NCBI GenBank assembly: GCA_945947845.1
Contig: CAMEZN010000046.1
Coordinates: 1 to 9,079, forward strand
Source of the DNA: an uncultured Mucispirillum sp.
GTDB lineage: Bacteria > Chrysiogenota > Deferribacteres > Deferribacterales > Mucispirillaceae
Length of the DNA stretch: 9,079 nucleotides
Direction: 5' to 3'
Below, one piece after another: positions 6,797 to 9,079 of the stretch. Each line of letters begins with the position of its first letter. The stretch's first letter is position 1. A program made the position numbers and the translations under genes. The notes under the pieces were generated by a model that did no database searches, was not told where the DNA came from, and saw nothing but the letters and a program-made list of their open reading frames with translations.

Positions 6797-8527
6797 TTAA
6801 TAAGAAGAGACAGCAGTAGTTGTAGTATCTTCTGTTGTGTAAAAATTAATTGTTGAACTTGGTAAAGTAACGGCAGTTGCAGTAGTATCTGCATCAGTAT
6901 AGCTTAATGTTACAAACCCATTAGTTCCTGCATTTGCACTTGTAATTGCATTATTTGCTGTTACTGTTAAAGAACAATCAGCTTGTGTATTTTGTGTGCA
7001 AGTATTATTAGTTATAGTTACACCACTTCCTGTATTCACTTGGCTATAACTTGGGCTAAATGGCTGTTCTTTTGTATATAGCCCATTTGTAGCTGCATTA
7101 TCATAAGTATATAAAGCAGGTTTTGGTCCAAAATAATTTAATTTAATATCAATTGAAGTTGCTTCTCCCTGTTTAATTTTATAATTGCTGTTTATTTTAT
7201 TACCTGCAATATAAGCATAGCTTATTTTACCTACACTTAAATCTGTTGATTTATATGTATGATTATGTCCTTTTACTGATATTACAAGATTACCAGCAGC
7301 ATTATTTGCAGCAGCAGCTGCAGCTTCACTTGCAAGTATAAATAATCTGTAATGACTGTTTGGAGTAATTTCTTTAATAATATATTTTCCAGTTGTAAGA
7401 GATGTTGCAGTAGTATCTTCTGTGAATTGTGCTGCTCCATTATATGTGCCTGTTACTTTAATATCAGCCGCTGTTATAGTATTACCTGTTGTTGCTTTTA
7501 CATCAAAAATAGCTGCACTATTTGTTTCCTCTAAATACATAGAAGTTAATGGAAGTATATTATACTCTACTGGTTTAGTTCCTTTTACAAGAATAGATGA
7601 TGTAGAATTAACAGTTAAAGTATCAGTTAATTTATTAGCAAGAGTTAATGATAATGTTTTTTCAGTAGAAATAGTTTCACAGCTGTAAATTGTAATACCA
7701 CATTTAACTTGTCCATTTTCTAAACAACCACCTAAAATTGTTGAATTATCAACAAAATCTTCTATTACAAATGGAGCAACCATATTAGCTGTTATTAACC
7801 CAGTAATATCATTTGTTGCTGCTTTTGGACCTTCTACTTTTTTATTAACATTGTCATAAGCATATAAATCAACTTTAACTGGTTCTGAAACTATGCTGAT
7901 ACCTTTTTTAACAACATCGCCTCTATCGTCTGTTACATTATCAGGAATATGAATAGTTGTAATTTCATTTTCATTCATATCTTTCCATATTCTTGCAGGT
8001 TTTACATTAAAGTTGTTAAAAAGGAATTTTTGGTTGCCTACACTAATTGTTACATTTTTTGCATTAACTGCTGTTTTTGCATGTAAAAGAACTTGGATTT
8101 GGTAAAGCCCCGGTTTTGTATCAGTAGCTTCTTCTTTTTTTACAATAACAAGTGTTTTATTTTTAGTTGAATCTGTAATAGTTCCATTATCTTTATTTAA
8201 AACAATAGTTTGAGCTTCAAGCCCTATACCTTCAACTTTTATATTTACACCTTTACTATAAGCTTCTTGCACAGCTTTTGTATATCTGTAATTATATTCT
8301 TCGTCAGTTTCACCTTCAACTCTTTCTACAACAGTATTAGGTATTTCTACAGCATTATTTACATTAACAACAAAATAGCTGTTATCTGCATCTAGAACTG
8401 TATTATTTGCTAATTCAGCAGTGTATACTCTGCCTAAATTAGTAACTGCATTATTTTCTTCTTCTGCACAGCCTGCAAGAGCAAGTGCAGTAAGAACCGT
8501 TAGAATAGTTAAAATTAACTTTTTCAT
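6797..8527 (-). CDS. Large lipoprotein of unknown function with two tandem beta-rich modules (576 aa)
   Basis: The product is not recognised. Residues 1-20 are a lipoprotein signal ending in the lipobox ALAGC (Cys20), with Ala at +2. The mature protein is rich in Thr, Asn, Val and Ala, with alternating strand-like patterns typical of extracytoplasmic Ig-like folds. Two halves look homologous. NIKVEG (95-100) matches DIKVTG (355-360); VTISVGNQ (159-166) matches LVISVKGH (414-421); LYAYDN (221-226) matches LYTYDN (472-477). TILGGC-x7-C (C268/C276) matches TITNNTC-x7-C (C510/C518). The last part (503-563) resembles surface ASH or Ig-like repeats in its CSLTV strand pattern, but this is only an impression. 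A sixth cysteine is C283. There is an alanine-rich patch (399-412) and a Thr-rich C terminus. AAGGAG lies 8 nt before the ATG. It is 45 nt downstream of apbE and upstream of the smaller lipoprotein, probably in one operon. A structural or surface role is more likely than an enzymatic one. Confidence 0.87.
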   Translation of the reverse strand: MKKLILTILTVLTALALAGCAEEENNAVTNLGRVYTAELANNTVLDADNSYFVVNVNNAVEIPNTVVERVEGETDEEYNYRYTKAVQEAYSKGVNIKVEGIGLEAQTIVLNKDNGTITDSTKNKTLVIVKKEEATDTKPGLYQIQVLLHAKTAVNAKNVTISVGNQKFLFNNFNVKPARIWKDMNENEITTIHIPDNVTDDRGDVVKKGISIVSEPVKVDLYAYDNVNKKVEGPKAATNDITGLITANMVAPFVIEDFVDNSTILGGCLENGQVKCGITIYSCETISTEKTLSLTLANKLTDTLTVNSTSSILVKGTKPVEYNILPLTSMYLEETNSAAIFDVKATTGNTITAADIKVTGTYNGAAQFTEDTTATSLTTGKYIIKEITPNSHYRLFILASEAAAAAANNAAGNLVISVKGHNHTYKSTDLSVGKISYAYIAGNKINSNYKIKQGEATSIDIKLNYFGPKPALYTYDNAATNGLYTKEQPFSPSYSQVNTGSGVTITNNTCTQNTQADCSLTVTANNAITSANAGTNGFVTLSYTDADTTATAVTLPSSTINFYTTEDTTTTAVSSY

Positions 8528-8535
8528 ATCTAACT

Positions 8536-8541
8536 CTCCTT
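8536..8541 (-). promoter_or_regulatory. Ribosome binding site of the large lipoprotein
   Basis: AAGGAG on the minus strand, 8 nt before the ATG at 8527. Only 45 nt separate this gene from the apbE stop, and no hairpin lies between them, which supports co-transcription. Confidence 0.8.
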
Positions 8542-8572
8542 AGTATTTTTATATATCTTTTCATAAAGAGTA

Positions 8573-9079
8573 TTACTCTTCATATTTTTCCCAATCACAA
8601 AATTTTAATTTTGAATTATCTAATGTTATTACAAAAACAGGGGTATTATATTCTTTGCAATATTTCATAATCTGCTCTATGTTTGATGTAAAATATAGAG
8701 TAGCAAACCCATCTGCCTGCTCAGCAGTATCAGCAATTACACTTACAGATTTATAATTATTTGATGATTCAAATGTTACACCACTAAAAATATGTGTTAT
8801 TCTTTTATTATCAGGTGTCATAAAAAATCTTTCATAATTACCGCTTGTAGCAACTGCTTTGTTTGTTAGTTTTATTATGCTTGCAATACCATTTTCTCTA
8901 TCTGGGTCTTGTATAGAAATTTTATAAGGATTTTTTCCATATTTGAGCCCATTAGCATATAAATCTCCACCTGCATTGACTATAAAATTTTTAAACCCCT
9001 CCTTTTTCATATAAGCAACAGTTTTATCTATTATATATCCTTTAGAATTTGCACTTAAATCTATTAAGGTATCTGCATG
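8573..9079 (-). CDS. apbE: ApbE-family FAD:protein FMN transferase, C-terminal part (5' end outside window)
   Basis: ApbE enzymes move FMN from FAD onto a Thr or Ser of target proteins, usually outside the cytoplasmic membrane, for example in NQR, RNF and secreted flavoproteins. The frame is open from the window edge (168 residues seen of a usual 300-350), so the true start is off the window; the internal ATG at 9010 is not the start. Family landmarks in order are DLSANSKGYIIDKTVAYM before that Met (KGY.ID motif), NAGGDLYANG, PYKISIQDP, ATSGNYERFF, THIF, and ADTAEQADGFATLYF with the conserved Asp and Thr (AD-x3-T region) that bind Mg2+ in known structures. The usual H-[IL]-x-DP-x-TG segment is shortened to HIFSG, so one conserved loop is altered. 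It lies directly upstream of two lipoprotein genes, but neither has a recognisable flavinylation motif, so its substrate is probably encoded elsewhere or just outside the window. Confidence 0.9.
   Translation of the reverse strand, partial: HADTLIDLSANSKGYIIDKTVAYMKKEGFKNFIVNAGGDLYANGLKYGKNPYKISIQDPDRENGIASIIKLTNKAVATSGNYERFFMTPDNKRITHIFSGVTFESSNNYKSVSVIADTAEQADGFATLYFTSNIEQIMKYCKEYNTPVFVITLDNSKLKFCDWEKYEE

Noticed and set aside
7352..8395. Plus-strand open frames of about 60-90 codons opposite the large lipoprotein.
   Set aside because: They are antisense shadows of a Thr/Asn-rich gene, with hydrophobic, Cys- or Phe-rich translations and no start signals.
5918..8527. The two lipoproteins as flavinylated substrates of the adjacent ApbE.
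   Set aside because: Neither contains an FMN-binding domain or a D-x-x-[ST]-G-A-[ST]-like attachment motif.
8573..9010. Complete small gene starting at the ATG at 9010.
   Set aside because: The frame stays open upstream to the window edge and encodes conserved ApbE sequence (SKGYIIDKT), so this ATG is internal.

Overview
This AT-rich window has every recognisable gene on the minus strand, so transcription runs from high to low coordinates. It suggests a motile, low-GC bacterium with a diderm-type envelope. It carries a flagellar export gate gene (flhA), two methyl-accepting chemotaxis proteins (one ending in a hemerythrin domain), two lipoproteins with clear lipoboxes and an ApbE-family flavin transferase. 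Every visible gene end uses TAA. A Deferribacterota (Mucispirillum-like) or spirochaete (Brachyspira-like) source would fit, but that is a guess from composition and gene content.

Read in the direction of transcription. (1) 9079-8573 is the C-terminal half of an apbE-like gene running in from outside the window. (2) 8527-6797 and 6700-5918 encode two exported lipoproteins of unknown function. They probably share an operon with apbE, because gaps are short (45 and 96 nt), there is no convincing terminator between them, and a strong hairpin with a T-rich tail follows the last one at 5888-5857. The larger lipoprotein looks like two divergent tandem modules, each with a C-x7-C pair. An RNA hairpin that pairs fully only on the sense strand sits just upstream of the second lipoprotein's ribosome binding site. 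(3) 5818-4265 is a membrane-anchored chemoreceptor without a periplasmic sensor but with a complete seven-ligand bacteriohemerythrin domain at its C terminus, which suggests an oxygen or redox taxis receptor. (4) 4052-2127 is a dCache-type chemoreceptor with an amino-acid-binding motif. It is interrupted by one in-frame TAA at codon 213; the frame is otherwise open end to end, and the promoter, ribosome binding site and terminator are intact. This looks like a recent nonsense allele. (5) 1925 to the left edge is flhA, 641 codons visible, lacking only its last few dozen residues; it appears to start a new transcription unit after the terminator at 2111-2085.

The two receptors have coiled-coil signalling arms of nearly equal length and near-identical tips, so they could share one chemosensory array. 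FlhA belongs to the export apparatus of the flagellum such an array would steer. The apbE/lipoprotein block is separate, and its function cannot be read from the sequence. No RNA genes, CRISPR arrays, insertion sequences or gene-free stretches over 300 bases were seen; the longest gap is about 212 nt (4053-4264).
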